Shown in pieces: positions 43,117 through 54,424 of a stretch of 64,000 nucleotides of DNA. The DNA lies in assembly GCF_000004075.3 (NCBI RefSeq), contig NC_026657.2:20146501-20210500 (forward strand), written 5' to 3'. The notes below the pieces were generated by a model. The model did no database searches, was not told where the DNA came from, and saw only the letters and a program-made list of their open reading frames with translations. A program made the position numbers and the translations under genes. Position 1 is the first letter of the stretch, and every line of letters starts with the position of its first letter. The stretch comes from Cucumis sativus (lineage: Eukaryota; Streptophyta; Magnoliopsida; Cucurbitales; Cucurbitaceae).

Positions 43117-45223
43117 TCAAATATTATTCACACTTATTGGCATAACATTGATAGAAGAAGAGGAAGAAGCAACAATATTGTTGGTATTATTATTCTCACC
43201 ATCTTCCAAACCAGCCAAAGTATCATAGAACGGCCTATTAAGAGTCTCAGGTAGAAGAAACATAAGCATTCCACCCAAAATTCCACAAATTGCAAACACC
43301 AAAAATGGCCATCTTCCCCCTAAAACCACCACAAAAGGTGCCAATATTGCTCCCATTTGTGTGGCTTGTGAAGCACATCCCAAAGCCACATTCCTCACAA
43401 CTGTTGGAAAAAGCTCAGCAACATATAATCCCAACAAATTGTAATTCCCTGCCATCCCTGATAGCCCCAACAGCCCACAAACCATTTTCAATATTCCCCA
43501 CTTCCCTTCACTATTACTACTACTACTACCATTCTCGATCAAACTTCCCATCAAACAAAATACCCCACTAAACCATAAGGTCCAAATCCCCACCCCTCTC
43601 CTCCCCATCTTCCCCAACAACACCGTCGTGACCGCGAACGCAGGCATCTCCACGACTGCGTTCAAAAGAACGTTAATGTAAAGATTTGTCTTTAGGTTGA
43701 CGACGTTTAAGCTCAATCCGTAATACACCACTGCGTTCATGAAATTCACCCCCACTCCAACGATAAGTCGTGTCCGAGCGGTGGGTGAGCGCATTATGTC
43801 AATGATGTTATTGTTCTTGTTATCAATTGTTTGATTGCTTTTTGTGTCGAGTGTGAGGACGACTCCTTTCGGAATGTGCTTTTTGTTGGAGTTTGCTATG
43901 GTGGTTAGAGTTTTCATGGTCTTCTCGAGCTTTCCTCTCACAAGAAACCATCTAGGGGACTCGGAGAGGAAGGGGACAACAACGATGAGGTAAACGAGCG
44001 AGGGAATTGAAGAGACAATATAGAGTTTGCGCCATGATTGGAAGATGTATGCGATTCCGGAGAGTAATGCAATGCCACCAGAAAAAAAGTAGCACGAAGA
44101 CATCGCTGCTGTGCCTCGTCTTGTGGGACCAATGGGCTCCGTAGAAAGAACGAAAGCGCAAAGGGCATTGCCGGCAGTGCTGACTCCGGTCAATAGGCGG
44201 AGGAGGACATAGATCCAATAAGAAGGGGAGAGAGCTGTTAAGCAGCCAAAAATGGTGTTTAAAATGCAAACTAGAATCAATGATCGTTTTCTTCCAAAGC
44301 TTGAATCTGAGAGATGCCCAAAGATTCCTGCACCTGTGGATCATTAACCTCTTACATATTAGAAACTAGTTTTTAAGTAAATGAAAGAGGAAAATTTATA
44401 CATTGTTACATATATATATATATAGGTTCATAATAACTTCAATTATATTTTTCTATCTTTGTTAAACGCACGTTAAAGATATATCTCGAAATTGTTTTTG
44501 ATAATGTCTAATAATTTCTCTCCATCTTTAATATATTTTGTGTTTAATAGGTTCTTAATAGTACTGTAAATTTTCAATTTTATGCTTCCATGAATGTTAA
44601 AAACAGTTTCCAAAAAGGTAAAAAGAAAACTATTAATCACGAAATTAAAGTTTTAAGCCTAAAAATTGAAAGTTCATTTTACTATTAGTCACTCAAAATT
44701 CCATACATCTCAAATAAGTTACCATATTTTGGTTGAGGAACTAAATAAAAAAAAAAAAAATCAAAACTCTACTTAACATTTTCAAAACTTGTATAGAATT
44801 AAACTAAGATAAGTATATATACATGGTTTTAGAGAGACCTAATGTGCAACCAATGAAGAAAATGGCTTGAGCCAAACCAACTTTATACTTATCTCCACAA
44901 ACCAAACTCCATTCCACCACCGTCGAGCTTCCACGGCCACCAACCCACTCCCATGTCCCAGGGTTTAGATCACACACATCTTTCGCTGCTGCATCACACG
45001 CGTTACGATCCAAACATCGCCACTCCACGTCCCGGTCTGCGAAGATCATGACCATTGTATGGAAGGCCTCGAGGGTGCAACTCAAATTGCTCAACAAGAA
45101 ATTCCTTAACTGCCATGGCCCAAACTCACCACAATACTTTTGGAGCATCGCGTCGATCGTAAGCCTCTCTGGCTCTGATTCCGCAACGAGTTTTAGATCT
45201 CGTTCCTCTACAGTGTCACCCAT
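43117..45223 (-). CDS. OCT4: Organic cation/carnitine transporter, OCT4-like, copy 2
   Basis: Exon 1 is 45223-44839 and exon 2 is 44333-43117; together 533 residues. The intron sits at the same codon and phase as in copy 1 (FIGCTLG|AG), so the genes arose by tandem duplication. N-terminal CGEFGPWQLRNF, the loop WRCLDRNACDAAAKD, WSLVCGDKYKVG, GHLSDSSFGRKRS, FLSESPRWFLVRGK and LPETLNRPFYDTLAGLE are all conserved with copy 1 and with Arabidopsis OCT4 as remembered. Differences: a Ser/Asn-rich loop (NGSSSSNSEGK) between late membrane segments, an Asn-rich middle loop (NKNNNIID), and a 25-residue Asn/Ser-rich C-terminal tail absent in copy 1. Predicted 12-TM transporter; substrate unproven. Confidence 0.95.
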
Positions 45224-45959
45224 ATCAAAATTATTATCAAATATGTAGGAGGTAAATGAGGTTGGCGAGAAGATTTGGTTGTCAATTGTAATAATGTAGG
45301 AGTTTTAATTTTGTCATAGGAAAGATGTGTTTTAAGGAGAAGGTGGTCGTGCATATGCTTTACATGATACGTCATTAGTGGTTGTTTGAGAACTTGTAAG
45401 GTTTAATTTGTGATCCTAACAACGTGTGTATTAGGCATGGGCATTAATAAAATACACATAAAATTTTAGTGGCAAAAAAGTTGGTCACTTTACATATCTT
45501 TCTTTTTGCTATTCCAATACTTATATGAACTATTTTGTAGGTTGAAAAAAAAATATCATTTTTGGTTCTTGTAATTTAGATTTCATCCTATTTTAATTTA
45601 TCCATTTATGTGAAATTTAATCCATGCGAATGCAATAAATCTTAAATTTAGGATCAAGTCCTCGTGCATGCTCAAGCATCGATCTTCAATGTTATTGCAT
45701 CTCGATCCTAATGATCTAGGAAGATGTTTCGGTTCACCTCACAAAGACAAGAAAAAATCTAGAAGATCGACAAACACCTTACAAAATCCAAAAGGATGTT
45801 TGGCACGAACCAAGTTCTCTACATGGTAGATCAGGTCGTATGAGTGTCATCAATAACCAAGACAAGGATCAACTAAATAGTTTGATGTGTGATAGAAAGC
45901 TCAACCTTGCGTTCTCTCTTTACCTACAAAAGAAAATGTAATGCATCTAAAAAAGTGTA
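45224..45959. other. Upstream region of transporter copy 2
   Basis: The promoter of copy 2 is expected here. A less AT-rich stretch at about 45640-45910 looks like old repeat or retrotransposon sequence but has no recognisable coding content. Confidence 0.5.
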
Positions 45960-47462
45960 CATGCATGAGTTGAGTTGTTAGAAGGTTGCTTTGGAAAAAT
46001 AGTAAAATTATTTTTTAATTGGAACAATACCTCAAATACCCCTACCCAATTGAAAAACTTGAGTCCTAAATACAATTTGTTCCCTAAAACTCAAATACCA
46101 TGCCACATCCCACATACAATTAATCCCTATGAAAATATATAATTTTCTCCCAAAATATAAAATTATACTATTGCCATTAATGGGAAGCTCCACCTAACCT
46201 CTGCAAACGTTCAAATTATTCTTGAACTTCGGCCAGTTTAGCTAGCTTTGTTCGCTCCATTTGAGACCCTAAGAAATTTTCGTTCTATTTGAAACCCATC
46301 TCTTCATCTTCTTCGCCTATAATTTCTTCACCTGCCATTTACTTTCGTACGACCTCACATCCATTTACTTCGTAATTTAGGTTGTCTTGCACTTTCCTTC
46401 ATAATCAGGTTCTTTGAGCTTTTAATCCTTGAAACGAATCTGATAAAGGAACGTATACAATAACCACACACGACAATCAATATATTAGGACGATTCAATC
46501 CATTTACCATCCACCACAATCTTTACCAAAGGATAACTTAAAGAAAGCCTACATAGTATTAGGCTAAAAGGAGGGCTTCGACAAAATCAGTAACATACAA
46601 AATAAAAAATCTAATTAAAATAAATAAATATGAATATTTACATAATTAAAAAACAGAACATAAAAAAATAATTATTCGATACAAGAGGCGCAATAAATTA
46701 ATTTTTTAAAAATAAAAACTAACCAAAATAAGTGTATAATCATAATTAGCACAATTGTAGGGATGATAAAACTTTAATTTAAAATTATTATTAACCATAC
46801 GTAATATGTATTATCTGATAAATTTTCTTGCAAGGAAAATGCTTAATTTATGCATGCTAGCCATTATTTTAGGATATGATGTACTATTTTGAAATCAAAA
46901 TATTATGAAATATAACAATCACGAACAGTTGAAATTCTCTTAGGCATTTTTTTATTAACAACAGATAGTATGTATTATTTGATACATTTTTTAAAAATAA
47001 TTTGAAATATAAATAATACAAAAATACTGAATTAGAGTTTGTCATTCTTTTAGGGATATAATATTTGAATTCAAAATGTTATGAAATCTAATGAATGAGG
47101 AATGGTTGAAAACATGTTAGCCCTTTTTAGGAGAATCATTTATTAAACCTAACATTTATGAATTAAATAAATAAATGTTACTTAATCTGATTTAAATACT
47201 AACAATTCGAAAATCTATTATGAATTATAGGATATTGGAAAAATCTTGTCAATCTCAAAAATATTAATTTAAATTAGTTTAGATTTTCCAAAACTGATTG
47301 TAATTTGCAAACACATTGTCTTTGTGACTGTGTGATATTTCACCTCATTATTTGCATCATGAAAATACACTATATCTGGGATTTTTTTTAAAAATAATGT
47401 GTTTTGTAAAAGTATTTACAAAAATAGGGTAGTTGGGAAAGTATTTTAAAAAATAGGTGACT

Positions 47463-47489
47463 GAAGTCGTGTACGAAGTACACGACTTC
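47463..47489. repeat. Palindrome 1 (12 bp arms, GAA loop)
   Basis: GAAGTCGTGTAC, then GAA, then the exact reverse complement GTACACGACTTC. Confidence 0.95.
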
Positions 47490-47568
47490 AACAAATCGAA
47501 ATGGTGTCGTGGACCGAGCTTACGATATCCAAGTGGAGTCGTGGACCCGGCCCACGTTTTCTGACTGG

Positions 47569-47591
47569 AGTCGTGTACCGGGTACACGACT
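47569..47591. repeat. Palindrome 2 (10 bp arms, CGG loop)
   Basis: AGTCGTGTAC, CGG, GTACACGACT. A degenerate relative (AGTCGTGGACCCGGCCCACG) lies just upstream at about 47537. Confidence 0.95.
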
Positions 47592-47624
47592 ACCGTACAG
47601 CTGGCACATTTTGTCGCGTATGGT

Positions 47625-47653
47625 GGAAGTCGTGTACCCCGTACACGACTTCC
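47625..47653. repeat. Palindrome 3 (13 bp arms, CCC loop)
   Basis: GGAAGTCGTGTAC, CCC, GTACACGACTTCC. Confidence 0.95.
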
Positions 47654-47738
47654 GTACAGTGAGTCAACAGTGAGTCAACGGTCAACAGTCAAGTCAACCG
47701 TAGGGTTCAGAGGGTGTGGACACGTGTCGCGCATGCAG

Positions 47739-47765
47739 GAAGTCGTGTACGGGGTACACGACTTC
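47739..47765. repeat. Palindrome 4 (12 bp arms, GGG loop)
   Basis: GAAGTCGTGTAC, GGG, GTACACGACTTC. Confidence 0.95.
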
Positions 47766-48465
47766 GCCTATTTTAAAAACCCTAGAATCCCTTCATTCTG
47801 CCTTCATTCGAAATCTTTTTTCCTTCATCTCTTAATTTTTCCTCTTCCTCTTTTTCGTTCTTCCTTCGTAGACGCATTCGACGACAAGGCGATGATGTCG
47901 TAGAGGGAGATGGGGAAGCTTATTAAGTTGTATAATTTAAGTGTTTTTAAATTTTGCTAGAACTTATTCAAGTTGTATAAATAAAAAATTGAACTTTTTT
48001 AAATTAATTTTAAATTAGAAGTTGCTAATACATGATTTAGATGTAGGAGTATTCTTAATAATATCAATATATAATATATATTTTTTAAAAGTAGAGAACC
48101 AAGTATTAAAAAAAACGTTCAAAATATTTTTTTCTCAATCTATCTTAAGCCACAAGATTTCTTTAATAAATTAACAAAAATTCTTATAAGATATCACTAA
48201 TGATGTGTTTTACATTTGGTTTATTTTTTTAATTTGTTCATAATAAACATAAATTACCAAAAATTTGGCCATTTAAACAAAAACTAAAATTTTCACATAT
48301 TTAAAGTTGAACATTTAAACAAAAACATAAATTTCCAACTACCCTAATTTTGAAAATACTTTTTAAAAACACATTATTTTTTTAAAAAATCCGTATTTTA
48401 CAAATGTTTTTACCCTAAAAATAGTTAATCTTTTAAAATATAATAATTTTAAAAACAATTATTTA

Positions 48466-48494
48466 GGAAGTCGTGTACCCCGTACACGACTTCC
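48466..48494. repeat. Palindrome 5 (13 bp arms, CCC loop)
   Basis: GGAAGTCGTGTAC, CCC, GTACACGACTTCC, identical to palindrome 3 and over 800 bp away. Confidence 0.95.
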
Positions 48495-48573
48495 GTCCAC
48501 ACTTCCGTCCACGTGGGTCAAACTCGTGCATACGTGGAGCGAAGTGGTCAAATGTGCTGACATGTACATTTAG

Positions 48574-48600
48574 GAAGTCGTGTACCCCGTACACGACTTC
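48574..48600. repeat. Palindrome 6 (12 bp arms, CCC loop)
   Basis: GAAGTCGTGTAC, CCC, GTACACGACTTC. Confidence 0.95.
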
Positions 48601-49062
48601 GTTCAATTTCAAAAAAACACATATTTTTGAAAATAGTTTTGGAAACAGCCTTATTCTTATAATTTCTTTCCCAACAACCCTATTTTTCAAAATATTTTTA
48701 CAAAACACATTATTTTTAAAAAAAATCCCTATATCTTTAACAAAAGTATTATCACATAAAAAAGTCAAAAAATTGAAATGATTGGTTTTGTCAAAAATCT
48801 TATTAATTTTTAGATTTGCTATTTTTCCTTTTATTATACTAAATTTTTCCATATTTATGTTTATCTCAATTTATATTTTAGAAATGATCAACCCAATCCA
48901 AATCATTTTTTTTTTTGAGTTGGGTGGGGTCATCAATTTTTTTTTTCCAAGTTGAAGAGAAAAATATTTGTCACTGTTGGGCTTATTTCACTTTTTTTAA
49001 GGGAAAGCCTACTAACATCCAGTTGAGCTTTAAATTTTTTTAGAGATAACCGTGAGGGCTGT

Positions 49063-51542
49063 CAAGAAGAATGACAAATTATGACTTTTACTTTGACAAA
49101 ATTGCAAAAATAAATTTAAATTGTTAAAATAGCAAAACATAAAAATTAGAAAAATAAATAAATAAAACAATCCCTCAAATGCCCCTAACCAATATGTAAA
49201 ATACAATTGTTCACATAAACTTCAAATACATTGTAATTGAAATAATATACATGCTACATAAAAATTTTCCTCCAAAAACATAAAGATTAGAAAAAAATTT
49301 ATTAATGGGAATATCAAAATTTAAAATCTCTACAAGTGATCATTTTTCCTCTTGGATTTTGGCCACCCACTTACTTTCTTCTTTCATTCGAAACTCTAGA
49401 GAAAGTTTGAAAACCATTTGAAACCATCAACTTATCAAAGAATTCAAAAGGGGAGCATTGTTGATATGATAATAAAGATAAAATCATGAAATTATACCAG
49501 GGTTCTTCAAGTTCTTCATACATTCAAGATTCATTTGAGTTATTCTCATCTTTTTTTTTTTGCAAGAAAAAATTTATCTCTCTCATTGTGTTTGTCTCTT
49601 GTCGGCTGCCCCCTCTCTCAATCTCATTCTTTTCTTTTCTCTAATAAAATCTAAAATACGTAGATTCAAATAATTACAAAAATGCCATTGAAGCATAATT
49701 AAATTATAAATTATAAATTCAAATTGTTATTAAAAATATATATTCAGATTCAAATTCAGATTTTTATTAAAAATATATCTTATGTCTAATTTAATAAATT
49801 GTTAATAAATGGTTTAAGATATAACAAATCTGAAAATATTGTATATAATAAAATATAATAAATTGTTTAAAATATAACAAATTCAAATTTAAATTAGTGA
49901 TTGTCATTATTTTAGGGATTAGATTGAGAAATGGTTGAAAATTTCCAAATTTTTTAGAAAAAAATATTATTAAACATAAGTTTTATGAATTAAATAAATA
50001 AATAAATAATTTGATTTAAATATTAAAAATCCGAAAATTGGTTATGAATTATAGGCATATATTTAGGAAATATTGGAAAAATTTTGTCAATCCCAAAAAT
50101 ATCATAAATTAGTTCATATTTTTCAAAATTGGTTGGAGTTTTCAAATACACTATATCTGTGACTGTACCGTTTTTAGTCTCATTATTTGTATCATGCAAA
50201 TGTACTGTATCTGTAAAACATATATTATCCTACATAAAAAGGTATAAACACATATTATACTCATTGATTCAGATATGCATAGTAAGGATGATTGGAAATA
50301 AAACGCCACAAACAAAATAAAACGTCTAACTAAAATAAATATGAATATTAACGTAATTACACTATATTTGTGAACATTTGTTGTCTACGATGTCATCCAT
50401 TTTGGAATATATTGAATCTGATTGATGACAATTAGTATTTTTGTATTATGTTTGGAAGGTTATGCGTCATGGAGTAGGATACAATAAACATTTATAAATA
50501 TAAAACAAATTCCGATTGTTGTTCTTAAAATCAAGGGGATATTTATTGATATATTGGTGATGTAATTTAAAAGAATAATTAATAATAAAAAGTAATTTAT
50601 ATTCACACTGTATCTGTATATAACTTATAATTAAAAATGGAAAAAATATTATACTTGAATGTTTTTTTTTTTAAAATAATATATATTCACAACTATATCT
50701 ATATATAACCTATAATGAAAAAAATATATTTTTCTTTCTGACCCTGACAAAATTTCAGGAATCACGTGAATGTGCTTTGATAATAGTGAACGATTTTTAG
50801 TTAATCAATTGTGCATGCAACAATTAAGAAGTATAATGGTATTGAGAATAAATTTCCTTAGGAATCAGAGCTCAAATGAATGAAAGAAGAAATGGGAAAA
50901 AAAAATCCCTCGAAGAAGTTCACCTTTGCGCCAAACAAAAGAAGAATCTGGAATCATTTTGATAAAGAAGATAGTCGACAAAAGAAAATCCATTGATTTG
51001 GACCGAATATATGAAGACTTTGAAGAGGATGCAATCTTTTCTACAACTAATGGAAGACTTTGAAGGTTTGAGGGTGACGAAGAATTTCAGGAATTTTTTT
51101 TTATGGAATCTACGAAAGCAGAAGATAGAGAAGCGAAAGATAGGGAGGTTGGATTCTTTTAGATTTTGAAGAGTTTCAAGGGTTTCAAGATGTGAAGAGA
51201 GTGATAATGTTTGAATGCCTGAACGTGCACGATTTGAAAAAGATATGAAACAACTGCATATATTATGTGGAGCTTTGATGGTAATAGGTGTTAATTTTTT
51301 AGTTTTGGGGGGAAATTAGAATTTTGATTGATGTCAGTTGTTGTGGAGAGTTTGATTTAATTATAGAGTATTTGTTGTTTATTAATTGAATAATTGTACT
51401 TAGGATTCAATTTTTTCACTAAGGTAGGGCATTTAAGACATTGTTCCAACAATTTTTTTTTCTTCATATTTTTCTATTTTATCAATTTAAATAAAAAAAT
51501 TTCATTTATCCAAAGTAAACCTTCTATTTTGCTATTCTTCTT
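49063..51542. mobile_element. 2.5 kb terminal-inverted-repeat element, repeat copy 2
   Basis: The left tip CAAGAAGAATGACAAAT matches the reverse complement of the right tip (CAAGAAGAATAGCAAAAT, ending at 51542). The similarity continues inward for 300 bp or more through the CAAATGCCCC region. The interior at 49.7-50.33 kb matches repeat copy 1. No transposase and no clear target duplication. Inward of the right arm, 50860-51240 holds a purine-rich GAAGA stretch whose reverse complement resembles the TTTGAAACC...CTTC leader sequence of the left arms. Probably a non-autonomous Mutator-like element. Confidence 0.65.
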
Positions 51543-51545
51543 GTC

Positions 51546-53063
51546 AGTTTTTTTGTATGGATTAGTTTCATAAATGACAAAAAAACAAAAAAAAAAAACT
51601 AAACTAATGGCATATATAACACAATGATAAAAAAATTGCATATATTGCACATACTACAATCCCTACGTGCTACCACCATTTTGGATTCTTCTTTATGAAT
51701 TTCTCAAATTAAAAGTTATCAATGATAACATGTACCATTGATAGTAGTTATTATTGTTAAAGATTATCATTTATAGTTGTTATCACCGATAGATGCTGTC
51801 ATCGATAACTTTCAATTTGAGAAATGTTGTTTCACATGCACACTTCTTCTCAATTTTCTCACGATGAAAGTTATTAGTGATAGTTACAATCAGTGAATAT
51901 AAATTATTGTTACTATTAGTTGTTACCACTGATAGCTACTATCAATGACAACTTTCTATTTGCTACAATTATAAGTGTTTTAATTTCCTTGATTTCTCAA
52001 ATTGAAAGTTATCGTTGATCGTCGTTATCAATTGTAGTAATTTATAGTTGTTGTAAGTTTGTATCACTGATAGATGCTGCCAACGATAACTTTTAATTCG
52101 AGAAATGTGCTATCATTGATAGCGACTATCAAAGATAGCTTCTATAAATGATAGTCACTGAATGGTAGACTAACTTTCGACTTGAGAAATGTGTTATTAG
52201 TTGCTATCACTAATATCTTCTACCAAAAATGTTGCTAACAGTAGAAGGGATATCACTGATATTATCTATCAATAGATATGTAGATGTTTGGTTTTAGCAT
52301 AAATGGACGAAAGAAAAGATATGATTAGCATTCTATTAGTGAGCTTTTAATTACTGATAACATACTATTAATGATAGTCTCTTCTATTACTGATAGCATA
52401 AGTGAAAAGCTTTATACCTTACTGATAGGTGTCATCTAATTTTTTATTTTATGATTTTAGGGTTATTGAAAAGACTTTTAAAAATCATACGTACAAAAAT
52501 GCATAGACCAAAGGTTTCAGGTGAACACATGGATGAGCTTAGCTTGTTGTTGAGAAGAGAAGAATAAAATTAAAAAAAAATTAGGGAATGGAAAAAGTCC
52601 AAGAAAGACGAAAATAAAAGTGTCTTCAAGTAATGCTACAAGGCATATGCCTTTAGGGTCGGGTTCGAAAACTAGATTCCGGTAAAACTCTACCACTGAA
52701 ACAAGCACATGGTTTCAAACTTTTAGCTGAATCTAAATTCAATCTAAATTGTTGAAGAAGGTAAAACTGGAGTCATAATAACTTCACAGTCCTAAAATTG
52801 TGATATCGGGGTGGGGGAAAAGTATTTTGCTCAAAATCCATAAAAAAAAACAATTGATATGGTGCAACAGTTCTATGATAGTAGCCAAAGGTCTACCTAT
52901 TTTTCAAAAAAGATAAAAAGAAAAAAAAAAACCAATAAAATCAGGCAAATTGCAACAGCAAATCTAGTTTGAAATCAATAGTTGAAATCTAGTCCTCATA
53001 TATAGAATGTCCACCCTGTGCTCGTCATCTAAAAGTTCCTGAGAAACAAACGTTACAAACCTT
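51546..53063. other. Intergenic, with degenerate minisatellite
   Basis: The minisatellite (see next entry) is followed by about 600 bp without recognisable coding content, including a short open frame at 52517-52708 (-) with no recognisable features. Confidence 0.55.
51715..52435. repeat. Degenerate TATCA/TGATAG minisatellite
   Basis: About 720 bp dense in short units such as CACTGATAG, ATCAATGATAG, GCTACTATCA and TAACTTTCAATTTGAGAAATG. TATCA and its complement TGATA alternate, so the array has many imperfect hairpins. Units are too diverged for a fixed period. Confidence 0.75.
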
Positions 53064-53621
53064 CACTACAAGAAAAACTGTACTACGACAGTTCTTTATA
53101 TCACAAATTGGAGGGAGAAAAAAAAAAGTTGTCACAAAAGGTGAAAAAATGCGTTTTTGGCGGGAAAATGCAGCATTTTTCGGATAATACTTTTCGCGAC
53201 AATTATTTGATGTTATAGAAGATAATGAAATAATTTTTTAAATTTTAATAATTTAAATTTAAATTTAAATAAAAATTAAGGTTAATTAAGATTTTTCTCC
53301 AAATCAACCTTTTTTCTCAAATCAAAATTTTTTCCCAAATCAAAAACCCTCACTCATGCGAAGAAGCCATCTCCAAATGCAAAGAAGGCCATATTCGGAC
53401 GATGTCCGATCCCATCACCGCCACTGCCCCTCGTGTCCAAATCTCCATGATTGCATCTCCAACTTCCGCTCCGATGATACAATGGACTCCGAATTGTCTC
53501 GCCATCACTCTGCTTGCAAAAATTGAGGATTCTTTCAGGTTTATAATATCTCTTATCTCTTTGTTTCAATGTGTTTAATTGAGAACAAAAATCTGAAAAT
53601 AATTGGTGAATTTAATTATAG

Positions 53622-53893
53622 TTGGTGAAGCACGGAGTGAGCGATTCGTTGATGGAGAGAATGAGCGATTCGTTGATGGAGAGAATGAAGATGGAAACGC
53701 AGAAATTGTTCCAACTTCTGATTGAAGAGAAGAAAAAGCTACGGCAGAGAGAAGGTGATGTGGAGGGGTTTGGACACGCTTTCATTACAAGTGAAGAACA
53801 TAAATTGGATTGGTGTGATATTTTCTTCATTGCTACATCGCCTTTACATTTCAGGAATCCCCGATTGTTTCAAAATCTCCCTCTCTCTTTGAG
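53622..53893 (+). pseudogene. Captured exon of an SRG1-like 2-oxoglutarate/Fe(II) dioxygenase
   Basis: An open 272 bp exon with an AG acceptor (...TTATAG) and a GT donor after TTTGAG. It encodes the N-terminal non-haem dioxygenase domain: LVKHGVSDSLMERM, ETQKLFQLLIEEKKKL, then GDVEGFGHAFITSEEHKLDW and IFFIATSPLHFRNPRLF. This matches the usual order in plant SRG1-like dioxygenases (LVNHGV, EEKKK, EGFGQAFV, KLDWAD). The Fe-binding HxD...H and RxS regions are absent, so no enzyme activity is possible. A perfect 24 bp duplication repeats SDSLMERM. The frame is open, so capture may be fairly recent. Confidence 0.8.
53639..53686. repeat. 24 bp perfect tandem duplication in the dioxygenase exon
   Basis: 53639-53662 and 53663-53686 are identical 24-mers, adding eight residues in frame. 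Confidence 0.95.
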
Positions 53894-54424
53894 GTTCGAT
53901 CATTCCTTACATTACAAAACTTTTTAAATGATTCTCAAACTCATAAAATCCTAGAAATTAAACTCTGAACTCATAAATATAAAACGATTCTAATTTCTTA
54001 TTCATGGTACTTCACCGTCTAGGAATGGAATAAGAAAAAGAGAATATGATTTTCTATTTCAAGAATTTGATATAGTTCTGTCATACTAGCGTTTTTGGCT
54101 TGGGGGTATACTTTCAACTGTTACCCACATTCCCATTGGTCTTAAATCAGTCTACCCACAATGTCTAAGGATCAGATATGCAATTTTGAATTTTCTTAAA
54201 TGTCGTTCAACAAGGTTTGGAGTCCTTTTGGGTAAGAGTCGGTAAGTATATTTGTTTTATTTTCCATTTAGAATTGGAGTTAAATGTTTGAATGATATGG
54301 TGAACCGTTTAAGCCCTTTAGTTGTTATGTTTGGGTGAATTTTGAAGTATTGCACTAAATGCTTTGAACTGTTTTAGAATAGATTAAATTGTATTAGATT
54401 AGTTTTTAACTTGTGAAGGCTTGC

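Larger units (their letters stand above)
47378..48729. mobile_element. 1352 bp palindrome-rich terminal-inverted-repeat element
   Basis: Left end GGGATTTTTTTTAAAAATAA and right end TTTTTAAAAAAAATCCC are inverted repeats that continue for about 80 bp (the GTGTTTTGTAAAA and AATAGGGTAGTTGGGAAA blocks). The flanks share TATATCT (47371-47377 and 48730-48736), a 7-8 bp target duplication. An additional copy of the right end lies inside at about 48330-48393, so the element looks composite. It carries six near-perfect palindromes built on GAAGTCGTGTAC and its complement, a five-fold GTCAA cluster, and a weak T/C-rich ORF (47670-47903). No transposase. The duplication size and long arms suggest Mutator-like or hAT-like mobilisation; family unassigned. 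Confidence 0.8.
45960..48800. mobile_element. Diverged repeat copy 1, interrupted by the palindrome element
   Basis: About 1.4 kb (45960-47377) aligns in direct orientation with 49063-50240. Matching blocks are the end resembling GGAACAATACCTCAAATACCCC, the AAAATAAATATGAATATT block, the GAATTATAGG...ATATTGGAAAAAT...TTGTCAATC block, and the ACACTATATCT block. The inverted counterpart of its outer end lies at 51190-51542. After the inserted 1352 bp element the alignment continues (TTAACAAAAGTATTATC...ACATAAAAAAG). Probably a Mutator-like element with long terminal inverted repeats; no coding content. Confidence 0.65.

Noticed and set aside
47670-47903. 77-codon frame in the palindrome element
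   Set aside because: Part of its coding sense comes from the palindromes, which read as protein in any direction; no family similarity is recognised, so it is not called a gene.
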